DNA from: Dactylonectria macrodidyma
Taxonomy: Eukaryota; Ascomycota; Sordariomycetes; Hypocreales; Nectriaceae
Length of the DNA: 64,000 nt
Direction: 5' to 3'
Assembly (NCBI GenBank): GCA_020744425.1
Contig: JAGMUV010000002.1
Coordinates: 744,001-808,000, forward strand
The position numbers were made by a program, and so were the translations under genes. Under the pieces are notes generated by a model. That model made no database searches. It was not told the DNA's origin and was given only the letters and a program-made list of their open reading frames with translations. This document shows, piece by piece, positions 46,596 through 58,837 of this stretch (its first letter is position 1; the number at the start of each line of letters is the position of its first letter).

Positions 46596-47520
46596 TTTGG
46601 GCTGAATCAATTCCGTAGCTTGATTCGGGAGGAGCAAAATGCATCGGGCAAAATAATGGAGGGTTGGGGGAATAGTAAGTCAAAGAGTAGAATTATTCTG
46701 CTGCTTGGGTGCATCACGATGGTTGGAGCCGCATATCCAGGTGAAAGCATTTCACATGTCGATGACGCAAGATGACGTCGGACGACTCTCAGCTCCCGCT
46801 CTATCCAGACACAGCAAAGAATTCCCACAAACGCGAAGCCAATTAAAATCTTCGGAAATACCGTTCTAGAAGCAGATATGAGAGTGGAGAGTGACAGGTC
46901 TCAGCGTATTGCCGAAGTAACATTGATGGCTTGAGCGGAGAATTTGGAATGCTGTCAAAAATGCACATTATTACCGCTTATGGCCCGCCCTTGGGGATGA
47001 AAAGATAATGACGACAATCAGTGTCATCCAGATTGATTTGTTCCATTCCAAATGCTTTATGATTGATTCGCTAATATTGAAAAAGAGCATGCCTTGCCGG
47101 TCGGAGGTGGCCCTCCGGATATCTACAAGGTCAATTACGTCAACATATCACCACCTATCACATTTGTAGCAAATTCGGACCGCCAGAGCAGCTCAATGCA
47201 TCGCAGTTCAATGGATGATGGTTATATTCGTGATGCATGACATCAAGTACGACGTAGATGACATCAACTTTGCGTTCGTACACCCCCGTTTGAGATGCTG
47301 ACCATCACGGAATGGCTGATTTGCGTTACAATCCCCGCTCATTGTTGCAGAAGCTACTTTCTTGACGTCAATTGAAATGCTTCTCACTTTGGTATGGACG
47401 TATTGCAAATGTTTAAATAGTGTGAGAGTGGGTGCATCAGTATGTGGTGACCAGAACATTCGGTTGCTCCGTAGACTGCGCATCATTAGTTATCGCTGCA
47501 TGTGAGGAATTTGGCAAACA
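46596..47520. promoter_or_regulatory. Divergent promoter phosphoketolase / catalase with CRE-like sites
   Basis: Between the two divergent ATGs lie a perfect CRE (TGACGTCA) at 47363-47370, 150 bases before the catalase start, TTACGTCA at 47135-47142, TGACGTCG at 46773-46780, and two TGACATCA at 47238-47245 and 47259-47266. Fungal Atf1/AtfA bZIP factors bind CRE sites and are known to control stress and spore catalases. Regulation of this pair by such a factor is inference from motifs and position. Confidence 0.5.
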
Positions 47521-49792
47521 ATGGCATCTCATATCACTGGATCCATCAAACAAGCAGTCATGGGCTCAACGAAAGACAAGAACGCGCAGCTTGCGTCCAA
47601 CATGGTGGAACCCACCAAAGACTCGAGAATGACAACCGATTTTGGCACCAAGCAAAACAACACTGACGACTGGTTGAGAGTGAACAGTGATGAACAGCTC
47701 GGACCTGCATTGTTGGAGGATAATTTTGCCCGCGAGAAGGTATGGCAAGAGAAACAGCATGACGGTTACCTGATCTAACCTAGTACCATAGATCCATCGC
47801 TTCGACCACGAGCGCATTCCCGAGCGCGTTGTTCACGCCCGTGGAACCGGAGCTTTCGGAACCTTCAAGCTCTTTGAGTCTGCTGAAGATGTCACTCATG
47901 CCGGAATTCTCACCGACACCTCTCGTGAGACGCCCATTTTCTTGCGATTCTCAACTGTACTTGGCAGCAGAGGTTCCGCAGACACCGTACGCGATGTCCG
48001 CGGCTTCGCCCTCAAGTTCTACACGGAGGAGGGAAACTGGGACATTGTGGGCAATAATATTCCCGTATTTTTCATTCAGGACGCCATCAAGTTCCCCGAC
48101 ATTATCCACGCGGGTAAGCCGGAGCCGCACAATGAGGTGCCGCAGGCGCAGTCTGCTCATAACAACTTTTGGGACTTCATTTTCATGCATTCAGAGGCAA
48201 CGCACATGGCCATGTGGGCAATGTCGGACCGCACGATCCCACGTTCGTACCGCATGATGCAGGGTTTTGGTGTCAACACCTTTACCCTCACCAATGCCAA
48301 AGGCGAGCGTCATTTTGTCAAGTTTCACTTCACTCCAGAGCTGGGCGTGCATTCGCTGGTTTGGGACGAAGCTCTCAAATTGGCTGGTCAGGATCCAGAC
48401 TTTCACCGCAAGGACTTGATGGAGGCCATAGACAATGGTGTGTTCCCCAAGTGGAAGTTTGGCATCCAGACGCTGCCAGAATCGAAGGAACATGACTTTG
48501 ACTTTGACATCCTGGACGCGACAAAGGTGTGGCCCGAGGAACTTATCCCTATCCGATACATTGGCGAGCTCGAGCTCAATCGCAATGTCGACGAGTTCTT
48601 CCCACAGACGGAGCAAGTTGCCTTCTGTACTGGCCACATCGTGCCAGGCATCGGACACTCGGACGATCCCCTCCTTCAAGGCCGTAATTTCTCGTACTTC
48701 GATACACAGCTCAGCAGATTGGGAGTTAACTGGCAAGAGTTGCCCATCAACAAACCTGTGTGCCCCGTCATGAACTTCAACCGAGACGGTGCGATGCGAC
48801 ACACCATTGCCAAGGGCAAGGTGAATTATTGGCCCAACCGATTTGAGGCTCAACCACCAGCGACCAAGGAAGAAGGCGCCTATATCGACTATCCGCAGAA
48901 AGTACAGGGAATCAAGCAGCGAGCCAAGAGTGCCAAGTTCAAAGACCACACCTCCCAGGCACAGCTTTTCTACAACTCGCTCTCTGAGGTTGAGAAGTCG
49001 CATGTCCAGGCTGCTTTCTCCTTCGAGCTGGATCACTGCGATGAGCCCGTTGTCTATGAGAGGATGACACAACGTCTCGCCGAAATCGATCTCACCCTTG
49101 CTCAGACGGTCGCAGAGATGGTTGGCGGACCTGTTCCCAAGGAGGCTGGTCGCGCCAACTCTTACCAGACATCAAAACACCTGAGTCAAATGGATTTCCT
49201 CCCTGAGAAACCTAGCATTGCATCCCGACGCGTCGGCATCATCATAGCTGACGGGTACGATCCTGTTGCATTCAACGCCGTGTTTGGCGCCTTGAAGGGT
49301 CTCAAAGCCACACCGCTGGTCATTGGAACTCGGCGGTCGGCCATTTTCTCGGCTGCTGAAGACCCCTCCAGCTCCAAGGGGCTTGTTCCAGACCACCATC
49401 TTGAGGGCCAGAGAAGCACCATGTTCGATGCAATCTTTGTCCCAGGTGGTGCTAAATCCATCGAGACGCTATCCAAGAACGGTCGCGCGCTGCACTACAT
49501 CAAAGAGGCGTTTGGTCACCTGAAGCCTATCGGCGGCACCGGCGAAGCTGTGCAACTGTTGGAGAAGGCTATCCAGTTACCTGATGTCATATTGTCGACT
49601 GAGAATGACACCGAAGTGGCGGACAGTTATGGTGTGGTCACGCTGAAGAATGCGCATCCCGAAAGCTTGAAGGAGATTGTGAGTGTGGCGAAGAATGCCA
49701 AGGGATTCCTCGAGAGATTCGTATATGTGATGAGCCAGCATCGATGTTGGCAAAGAGAGTTGGACGGTCTGAGCACGATGGTGGCGTATTAA
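47521..49792 (+). CDS. Large-subunit catalase with C-terminal DJ-1/PfpI-like domain
   Basis: Two exons, 47521-47739 and 47792-49792, coding 739 residues, the size of clade 2 large-subunit catalases. The active-site His is H89 in RVVHARGTGAFGTF, the catalytic Asn lies in VGNNIPVFF (about 161), and the heme-ligand Tyr is in NFSYFDTQLSRLG. After the catalase core (to about residue 560) comes a flavodoxin-like DJ-1/PfpI domain (RRVGIIIADGYDPVAF, FVPGGAKSIETL, GTGEAVQLL). No signal peptide is present, so a cytosolic, spore-type catalase is more likely than a secreted one. It decomposes hydrogen peroxide as a heme tetramer. The short N-terminus before the intron (MASHITGSIKQAVMG) is typical. CRE-like sites lie upstream. 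Confidence 0.95.
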
Positions 49793-50566
49793 TCTGTGTA
49801 TGGATATGGGCAGCATCCTGAATTCATTCCACCATGTACGCTTCGGTTAGCCAGGGTTGCACATCAGCCAATGAGTATAATTACCAGTGGATTACATTTT
49901 GCTTGAAGTGGACGTGTTTTCATCGTTGTGCGAGTTGACGGGTGCAAGATCTGCACATCGGTTATCATGCGACAAACGAAAGACCGCGTTCTCGATATTT
50001 TATTGATTGTGGTGAAATTAGTCAGACCACGCAGACTGTTCCCAGAACATAGAGAGTTAGCTCTCAAAAACACTGATCTTTTTGTTTCCATTGTCGGCGG
50101 AATCTTAGCACACAGCATATACTTAGGGAGCGTGACATTTCTAAATGCGACGTGGTTTGCTGTTTCACGTTGAGTGCAACGCCAGGAGGATTATCACTCG
50201 TTTCAAAACAAAAATGACCAGGTATTTTATCCAACAACCACGATTAGCGCCCAGTTGCTGTGCCGCAGTCATGCAATCCTAATTTCGAGATCAAGGTTGG
50301 CAGGATTAATGACGACTTCTAATGGATGGTTCTCCAATGGTTTGCTCCCATCACCATCTTGGCAGCCAGCGAAAACCGGGATACATAAAAAAGGTAGGTA
50401 GTTGTCAATGCCCGAGGGTGTTAACCATGATGGGACGCCAAGTTTAGGGAAGTGGTTGTTGGAAGGCGAGATGGACACTGGCTGGTTCTTGCTTGAATGA
50501 ATCAACCATGTTGTCTCTGGAACAAGCATCTTCGTCTAGCTTTATCCCATCATCGATCTTTTCATC
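49793..50566. other. Intergenic spacer
   Basis: About 770 bases between two plus-strand genes, with the catalase terminator and oxidase promoter. It is AT-rich in places. No exon or RNA gene was seen. Confidence 0.45.
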
Positions 50567-50659
50567 ATGCCCTAAAGCGTTATCTCTTGCCTCTCGCTGC
50601 TCTCCATTTTCTGCGCACTCATTGCCTCGCTTCCCATCTTTTCACAACCAACAGTTGAA
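50567..50659 (+). pseudogene. Disrupted signal-peptide codons of the oxidase (stop at codon 3)
   Basis: The ATG at 50567 is in frame with the oxidase. Codon 3 is TAA (50573-50575). From codon 4 the frame is open and codes a text-book leader (SVISCLSLLSIFCALIASL, then PIFSQPTVE) up to the Met at 50660. Homologous oxidases are secreted, so this looks like the true 5' end of the gene carrying a nonsense codon or a base error. Confidence 0.65.
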
Positions 50660-52185
50660 ATGGGCAGTGGGCAGAGCTCCCCTAGCAAGGCTTGCCTCGA
50701 CGCCATCTGTGGCAATCGCGCCGGCTGTGTCTCCTATCCCAACGATCCCCTCTACCAGTTGTTATGGGTGAAGCCGTACAATCTCGACGTACCAGTCACA
50801 CCAGCAGCCGTCCTACGCCCCGATAATGCGCAGGATGTTGTGGATGCAGTAAAGTGCGCCACGGAAAATGGGTTTAAGGTCCAGGCCAAGTCAGGAGGTC
50901 ATTCATATGGGTACGTTGGAGGTGATTATGCGTGGATATATCGATATTGATGGATAGCAGCAACTTGGGACTAGGCGGAGAGGATGGAGCGTTGGCGCTC
51001 GACTTGGTGAATCTGAATAGCTTCAGCATGGACAATAAGACTTGGCACGCGACTGTGGGAGCTGGGACACGGCTAGGAAAGTTAGACGAGCATTTGCATG
51101 ACAATGGAGGAAGGGCAATGGCGCATGGAACTTGCCCCGGAGTGGGAATTGGTGGACATGCCACTATTGTGAGTTTTCTTCATCATCACTCTGTCCACGA
51201 CTAACATAGTCGATAGGGCGGCCTTGGGCCAATGTCGAGAATGTGGGGAAGCGCACTCGACCACGTTGTCGAGGTAGAAGTGGTCACAGCAGACGGCACC
51301 ATCCAACGCGCAAGCCAGACGGAAAACGAAGACCTCTTCTGGGCCCTCCGGGGAGCGGGAGCTAGCTTTGGTATCATCACGGAGTTTGTGGTAAAGACAC
51401 ACCCGGAGCCTGGCGATGTCGTCGAATACACCTACAGCCTCACTTTTGGCTCCCAATCAGACATGGCACCTGTGTACCAGCAGTGGCAAGAGTTTATCGG
51501 TGACCCAGACCTAGACCGGCGATTCTCGTCGCAGTTCATCGCCCAGCCGCTCGGAGCACTCATCACTGGGACCTTTTACGGAACTGAGGACGAGTACAAG
51601 GACTCTGGAATCCCGGAGAAGATACCCGGAGGCGGCAAGGACGGTGATGGGTTAATGCTGACAGATTGGCTGGGTAGTCTTGGGCACCAGGCTGAGGTGG
51701 AAGGGCTGGCGATTAGTGATCTGTCGACACCCTTCTACAGCAAGTCGTTGGCGTTCCGGCAAGAGGACCTGTTGTCCAATGACTCCATCACGGAGGTCTT
51801 TGACTATATGAACGATGCGAGCCGCGGGACGGTGCTATGGGCCATAATCTTCAACTCGGAGGGCGGGGCGATGGGGGACACGACGGTCAACGAGACGGCG
51901 TATCCACACCGAGACAAGATGATGATGTACCAGTCGTACGCCGTAGGTGTGCCGGAGGTGACAGACACGATACGGGAGTTTCTGGATGGCGTGCATACCA
52001 AGATCCAAGGTGGAGCACCGGGAGCCAACACGACGTATGCGGGATACATCGACACGCAGATGGACCGGACAGAGGCAACGGAGGCGTACTGGGGGAGCCA
52101 GTTGCCCCGGTTGAGGCAGTTGAAGAGGGAATGGGACCCGGAGGATGTGTTTAGCAACCCACAGAGTGTACAGCCAGCCGAGTGA
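50660..52185 (+). CDS. FAD-linked oligosaccharide oxidase (BBE-like, bicovalent flavin)
   Basis: Three exons: 50660-50910, 50961-51168 and 51217-52185, giving 475 residues from the first usable Met. The FAD-binding fold (PCMH type) has H81 in SGGHSYG and C142 in GTCPGVGIGGH, the His and Cys that hold FAD in bicovalent enzymes such as glucooligosaccharide oxidase. A substrate domain (about 215-430) and the C-terminal BBE element YWGSQLPRLRQLKREWDPEDVFSNPQSV follow. Such enzymes oxidise the reducing-end C1 of sugars and release hydrogen peroxide; the sugar here is inferred. The second intron acceptor chosen (GCAG at 50960) gives the family sequence HSYGNLGLGG. As annotated the protein lacks a signal peptide because of the upstream TAA (see previous entry). 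The catalase gene is its upstream neighbour. Confidence 0.9.
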
Positions 52186-54329
52186 GGAGGGAGTATGAAG
52201 TAGCGGGGACGCATCACGATACCTGGTACAGCATTTTGCTACTGCGCGGTGGTGCACATTTTGAAGTTGAGCAACCTACCTAGCACAATCCGGATGGTGA
52301 TGCCATTCAAGCTCCGATGGATGTGGGCTTCGGCCGCTCGACGCCGGAGGGGGCCGGCAGGCCGGTCAGGACAGGTGCTCAAATTCGCTAGGCTAGTTAG
52401 GAGGGTGGTGAAAAATGCGGTGAAAACGAATGAATTCCTAATGGCACTTGACCTCATTTTCTAATCTCTAACCAACCTAGACAATCTTGATTATCTTTAA
52501 AAATCGTGTGTTGGAGATGGCTACTGTGGTGGCGAGTAGGATGGCGTTGGCGATGATCTCACTCACCTCAAGTTTCACAGTGAGGTTCAATGGAGAGAGC
52601 GCGCGCATCACAGCGCACACTTTGCAGAGCCCCAGTGACTCCTCTTCCCGTTGCTCCTCTCCAACTCCTTCAAGTCAAAGCGAAGTGACCGTCATTGGTG
52701 AAAATGCTTGTGCTGTCGCTCATCAGAGGGGCTTGGTGCACTGTAGGAGATCGCGTAAGGGGATCCTCAATGGTGTCAGCAGCGGGGGACCTTGGCCGAA
52801 GACGTGGAGGAAATGCCAGGCTCACACCCTAGTTGTGCTGTTGGTCGACTGCCGAGAAACACACACTGTGCCGAAACTGTACGATGAGTGAGTCCATTCG
52901 CTTCCTAGATAGCTGGGATGGGTTGTTCTTCGGAGTGGAATCCGGTGGGTTGCTCTGCATGCGCATACATAGAATGCAACCTCGTCCCACGCCAGTGCCA
53001 TGCGCGATAAGCATGGGTTCATGAAGCGAGCTCAGTAATCATTCCAGGGAGCCATGTTGATGAAGGAGTTTATTCGATTTTGTAGTGTCGTGCTACCATA
53101 GTTTGATGCCCTCTTTATTAGCGCATTGGGGAGCGGATGTTGTCATCGCTGCGATGTCAGGGCAAGCTTCCTTGATATGATAGATCGGTAGACTGTCCGT
53201 GTGTCTTTCGCCTAGCACATTCGCACGAACTTCAACAATTGCCCAATCAACTCTCCGTCTCTTCCTTGTGAACTCCGAACGAACTCCGAGTTTGCTAGTA
53301 CGCGGGTTTCCATCCTCTCGCAAAACCCCCCATACTTGCGATCCTATTTGATCACAACGATTCTATCTCTCCAGCTTAGCTCCCTCTACCTCGGCGCAAT
53401 CGGCTAGAGGCAGTGGATTGGATTAGTCGCTCGCTCTACGCCCTACTCCGCGCGCCCTAAATTACTCCGCGCGCGTCTCCGCATCAGCCTCCCCTCTTAC
53501 CCGCATCTCGAAACTACCACTAAAGGCAAAACCTACCCAAAATCAGCTAGATGATATGCGCAGTGCGATGGAGAAGAGACAAATGCCGATTCCGTTTCTT
53601 CAAGCAAGCCCCGAGATCCTCTGGTCACGTAATGGTCGTTTGCGGGGCTAACAAAACCCACTGCCGCCATGAGGTGGACGATCTCTTTCATCCTCCTTTC
53701 AACATTTCACAAACAATTATTTTGAACTTGGAATTACCCTGACCTTGTAGCCCGCTCATATTCGGATTCTTGGCTTCGTGGCACTTGGAGTTAAACCGTA
53801 CTTGTCAATATCTTCAGAGTAAGGCAATAAACGCACATTCACTTTGCTCACCCCCAATCTTTGTTCCTGCACCTTGTATCCCGCCCCTGGTACCACTTAC
53901 ACCAATACAAGACCCAATCCACTTGTCTCTACGTACTCATACTTCCCCGGCTTCACTTACACCTTCTACTGATCGATATCTACCAATGCATCGTCCTCAA
54001 TCCTTCCAATTGATCATCTTACCATCAACTCCTCTACCCTAGCGCAAGTGCCTATTACATCTGCTGTTCGCCCACAGTTGAGCACCCACTCGTCGTCCGA
54101 TCAATGCCTTCTCTACCTGGTCAACGTAGGTTAGCTCTCAAGGGCGCCATGTCGATACCCTTCCCCCTCATCAGTCCTTACACTAAAGCCGCAACCCCTG
54201 GCTCATCCGCCCCATTCCCGCTCCTATCCCGCAGCCACAATCCTCTCGTTAGCGTCCATCTCCACGACCCCTCTTCGCAATTGACCATCCAGAGATACTG
54301 ATACTGTGCCAGTAAAGGCCGATCCTACG
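52186..54329. other. Intergenic region, no gene seen
   Basis: This 2.1-kb space between two plus-strand genes has only short frames without signatures. The part from about 53340 to 54300 is pyrimidine-rich and probably includes promoter and 5' leader of the thiamine-diphosphate enzyme gene. No RNA gene or repeat was seen. Confidence 0.45.
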
Positions 54330-56452
54330 ATGGCACTGATGCAACGTGCCTCATTGGCCGCACTGTCTCTTTTGTGCAGGCGTGCAGGGGCTGCCAACTC
54401 CGCCTTGCGAGGATATAACTTGACCTGTTGCGCTGCTACAGGTGCATTTGGAGCTCGCTCCGTCTCCTCTTTAATAACAGCCAGGGACCGAAGCGTTAAG
54501 TCTTCAACAGTTGATCTCTCAGCTTGTGCAATTGTTTCTCGCCCGTACTCAACTGCCAGTCCCAAAATGTATACCGCGTCATTTGCCTTTTTTGAGGCCA
54601 TCTGGGAGGCTGGCATCACCCATTGCTTTGTCAATTTGGGTTCCGACCACCCCAGTATAATCGAGGCCATGGTCAAGGGCCAGCGCGAAGCAAAGGGAAA
54701 TTTCCCTCGCATTATTACTTGCCCCAACGAGGTAGGCATTGAGCTCCGGCATAAACCAGGAAGGAACTAAAAACGACCGAAATTGCTAACCCTTGATTCC
54801 TTTTCTCCTAAAGATGGTGGCCATGTCCATGGCAGATGGCTACGCTAGGTTGACAGGCAAGCCTCAGTGTGTAATTATCCACGTCGATGTCGGAACCCAG
54901 GGTCTAGGAGCAGCCGTGCATAACGCTTCAACCGGCCGAGCCCCCGTCCTAGTATTTGCTGGTCTGTCACCCTTTACCATCGAGGGCGAATTACGAGGCA
55001 GTCGAACCGAATACATCCATTGGATTCAGGATGTCCCGGACCAGAAGCAGATCGTCTCCCAGTATTGTCGCTACTCGGCGGAAATCAAGACGGGCACCAA
55101 CGTCAAGCAGATGGTCAACCGAGCCCTGCAGTTTGCAACATCTGACCCTCAAGGCCCCGTCTATCTGTGCGGTGCGCGAGAGGTCATGGAGGCCGACATT
55201 GAGCCTTATTCTTTAAAGAGTGAGCACTGGGAACCCGTTGAGCTTGGTGGTCTGCCAAAGAGCGCCGTCACCAAGATCGCCGAAGCCCTAGCCAACGCAA
55301 AGGAACCACTCCTCGTCACCGGATATTCGGGTAGAAACCACAGCATCCCCGCCGCCTTGGTAGAACTTGCTAGCACGGTCAAGGGATTACGCGTGCTCGA
55401 CACGGGCGGCAGCGACATGTGCTTCCCTGCCGACCACCCGGCATGGCTGGGGCTTCGCTTTGGCATGGACGATGCCATCACCACCGCGGATACCATTGTC
55501 GTTCTTGACTGCGACGTGCCCTGGATCCAGACGAGGTGCAAACCCCGGGAGGATGCCAAGATTTTCCACATCGATGTCGATCCCTTGAAACAGCAGATGC
55601 CCGTCTTTTACATTCAATCCAACGCCCGATATCGCGCCGATGCTTTGACCGCTGTAGAGCAGATAACTGCCGCATTGAAGGCTCCCGAACTTGCTGCCAA
55701 GTTGGAAGTCACTGCAACGGATCACGAGCAGAGAGTCGCCAAGTCGTACGAGGCAAGACTAGCAGGAATTACCAAGGCCGCCGAGCCTCAGCAAGACGGC
55801 ACGTTCGGCACAGGTCACCTCTGCCAGGTGCTTCGCAAAGTGTGTCCCGACGACACCCTGTGGGCGGTCGAGGCCGTGACCAACACCGGCTTTGTCCACG
55901 ATAACATACAGCCCAAGATCCCCGGGTCATGGATCAACTGCGGTGGTGGCGGTCTCGGCTGGTCCGGCGGCGGTGCTCTGGGCATCAAGTTGGCTTCGGA
56001 CACTGAGAGCGGTGGCAAGGGCAAGGGCAAATTTGTGGTGCAGATCGTGGGAGACGGAACGTATCTATTCACTGTACCCGGCAGTGTTTATTGGATCTCG
56101 AAGCGATACAACATCCCGGTACTGACCATTGTGCTAAATAACAAGGGTAAGTCTTCCATCCGAAATCTTTTCAAGTACGCTAACAATAGTAGGATGGAAT
56201 GCGCCCCGAAGATCGTTGCTGCTGGTTCATCCCGAGGGTCTCGGCTCCACGGCGACCAACGAGGAGATCAACATTTCATTCGACCCCGTACCGGACTACT
56301 CCGGCATCGCCAAGGCGGCCGCTGGCGGCGATATTTTCACGGCCAAGGTAGAGCAGTCGGCGGACCTGGAAAGCGTGTTGAGAGAAGCTGTGGCCCAGGT
56401 TCAGGGTGGCCAGACCGCAGTGGTTGACTGCAAGGTTGTATCCGACTGCTGA
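54330..56452 (+). CDS. Thiamine-diphosphate-dependent enzyme, acetolactate-synthase-like, probably mitochondrial
   Basis: Three exons: 54330-54731, 54814-56146 and 56193-56452, coding 664 residues. The first 75 residues are rich in Arg, Ser and Ala without acids near the start (MALMQRASLAALSLLCRRAG), as in a mitochondrial presequence. The pyrimidine-binding domain has GSDHPSII and the catalytic Glu in CPNE (just before intron 1), then MADGYARLTGKPQ. The middle domain and the diphosphate-binding domain follow, with GDGTYLF to LNN matching the thiamine-diphosphate motif. The closest well-known families are acetolactate synthase, benzoylformate decarboxylase and oxalyl-CoA-type enzymes; the fungal isoleucine-valine enzyme Ilv2 has different flanking motifs, so this is likely an uncharacterised paralogue. 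Substrate is unknown. The ATG at 54330 is the first in frame. Confidence 0.85.
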
Positions 56453-58837
56453 GCCAGAATTAATGAATCATGATTGAGCCAAGATAATGAAACGACGTGT
56501 CTACCAGTTAAAGCGTGGCAACAGTGATGTAAGCTAAGAGTGATTGCAGTGTTCGCTTGATAAGGGACATGTTTGAGTAAATACTCTCAAGTACAAACCG
56601 CTCGGAATAATCCATGTAAAACGCACCATTGAGTTTTTGTTTTTGAGAAAAACAACCTGGCAAAGGGCCGATGTTTGCACTTATCCTTTGAGCACAGCCA
56701 CAAAGTCTAGCTGTCGCATCTCCGAACCCGTTCAAGGTTGAACCAAGTTGCAGAAGCGACATTGCTGTACTGCAGCTACTTAACCAGATGACCGATGATC
56801 CCTAGCATTAAGTGGAACGCGTTGAGGAAATCACTTCCCCAAAATCGACGGCCTGGGATCATGTCTTCGGGGCTAGTCCTTGACTCTCATCTAGGATTCG
56901 CGACAGCGCCCGGATCGCTGCCAATTCTGCAGTAGCACATCTGCAAGACAAACTGCAGCAATGTGAGACATGACAGCTCGAGACAAAAACGACGAACAGG
57001 CGGACCCAGAGACAGGACATATCCAGCGCAAGTGGTTGCGCCACGTCAGAAGACTCAGAGGCGACTTCTTCAACACGGAACTAGCGTTTGTTAGTGGCCG
57101 CGTCTAGCTAGCGTTTGTGATTGATCTCATCTCGATGGGTCAATCGTGGCAAGAGAGCGCGGGAGTTGCGCAAGCTGGACTAGACGGTCGACGCCGGATC
57201 TGCACAATCGGATTTGGAAATATGGCCTTATGTATCCGCAGCAGAGAAGATTTATTGTCTGGGATTTTATGTAATTGGTAGCTGTCGCTGGGCCTCGTTC
57301 ATTTTGTTTTGCTCACCTCATCACGCTATCATGTCTTGTGCTCGTGCAAATAAATTCAACAACAATCACCTTGAGTCTTGTTAGTCGCATGCAGGCCAAG
57401 GCATGAAGATACTGATGAGCCCAATCTCACTGAGCAATCAAGCTGCTGAAGCGAGATTCTGGCCGTGCCAAGCCGGGGATGCCCTGCAGCTGCTGTAAAT
57501 TAGTGATCGCCCAGCAGGTCAGGCGGCTCTCAGGGATCGCTATCGGCCCTTGATCCCGCTGTAATTTTACTGGACGCCCGGGGCCTGGACTGCTTCGATA
57601 AACGCCCTCTCGTCGCTGGGAACATGCCGTTGGCCGCGGGTACAGTAGCAAGTGGCCAATCTCAGTACCAAACAGGCCAATCTCGTGCAGTTCGGGCGGC
57701 TCTATTGGTGAAATCAGACGACACTTGCTTCTGGGGCTTGTCCATGGCATCTGCTCTTATTTGTTCCCGCCCCGCGATAGGTTGTCATTCGTATAAACAA
57801 GCCTGTTCCCCCGTGCCGTTTGCATTAGAGAAGCAACCTTGCCCATTTGATTGCTCAGTGTTCCCGTGTTGCGTGTACGAATACGTGCGAATTACGTCGG
57901 CCAAAACTCCACATCCGTGGTTGACGCCATCGCCGGCGCCCCGGAACAGCCCCAAGCGGAACGAGATTGAGTCGAGACCAAAGCTGCCCATCCCCGTCCG
58001 TATTGCTTCGTTCAAAAGGGCCCAGAAGCCAAGAAGCTAGACGAAAGTACCGGGTTTGCCTCGGCCTAACTGAGCCACGGAAGCAAAAGCAGACACTATC
58101 TCAGACGGAGTCTAGCATTCCAGCTCCAATCCGCGTCTAGAAAACTTCTCGGCTCAAAGGCACACGCGAGTCGGGAGTGAAGACCTACCTAGCTAAGACA
58201 TTTGCTCCTAGCCGCTCCTCCCCCCCCCGCACCACGTGCAGCCGCCTGTTATCTCACGACTCTTGAGATTCATCAGGCTGCGTAAACACATGCTTCAACA
58301 CCACCCGTCTCTTGGTCGCGTGTTGCTCTTTGGTCGTCGCCAATTCGCATAATATCATCAACCGTCGTCCTTGCTACTTCGTCTCTGGTTCGCGCCGTCT
58401 CTAGCTCCACACCGCTTCTTCTTTTACCCGGGGCCGTTGATAGACGAACGATTATCGCCCCGCGATTCCGATACGGCCCAGCTTCTGGATCATCTCGTCG
58501 GCGGTTGAAACGTTTCAACTCCAACACTGCGAACACGACCTGGCTGCCTCGTCTCGACTCTTCCGTATTAATTAATTGCCCCGGCTATTCTTCAGGGACT
58601 AGGTCCACTCCGTCGTCCCACTCTATCTCTCGGGTTTCGCGCTCGAAGTGCCCACGACAATACCCCGCCGTCCCACGCGTCCCTGCAAACCAAGTCTCGA
58701 GCGACGAGATCATGAAAAGCGGCGAGTCGGGCTTTGTCGAGTGTCTCGTCCTCTCGAAAAGACTGAGGCGCGTCAACGGCTGCATCTCGTGAAAGGAGCA
58801 CCTCTTCTCATCCATCTCGCCCCTATCGCTTCAAGTC
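56453..58837. other. Intergenic region with long leader of the cyclin gene
   Basis: No exon with a recognisable product is present in these 2.4 kb. The last 600 bases are pyrimidine-rich and include open frames upstream of the cyclin start (for example 58505-58792 plus), which could act as upstream ORFs if transcribed. A run of C lies near 58220. No RNA gene was found. Confidence 0.45.

Noticed and set aside
48191..49072. 293-codon minus-strand ORF
   Set aside because: Antisense shadow of the catalase coding exon, with no motif of its own.
50493..50771. 92-codon plus-strand ORF beginning MNESTMLSL
   Set aside because: It overlaps the oxidase 5' end in another frame; the oxidase frame itself codes the hydrophobic leader.
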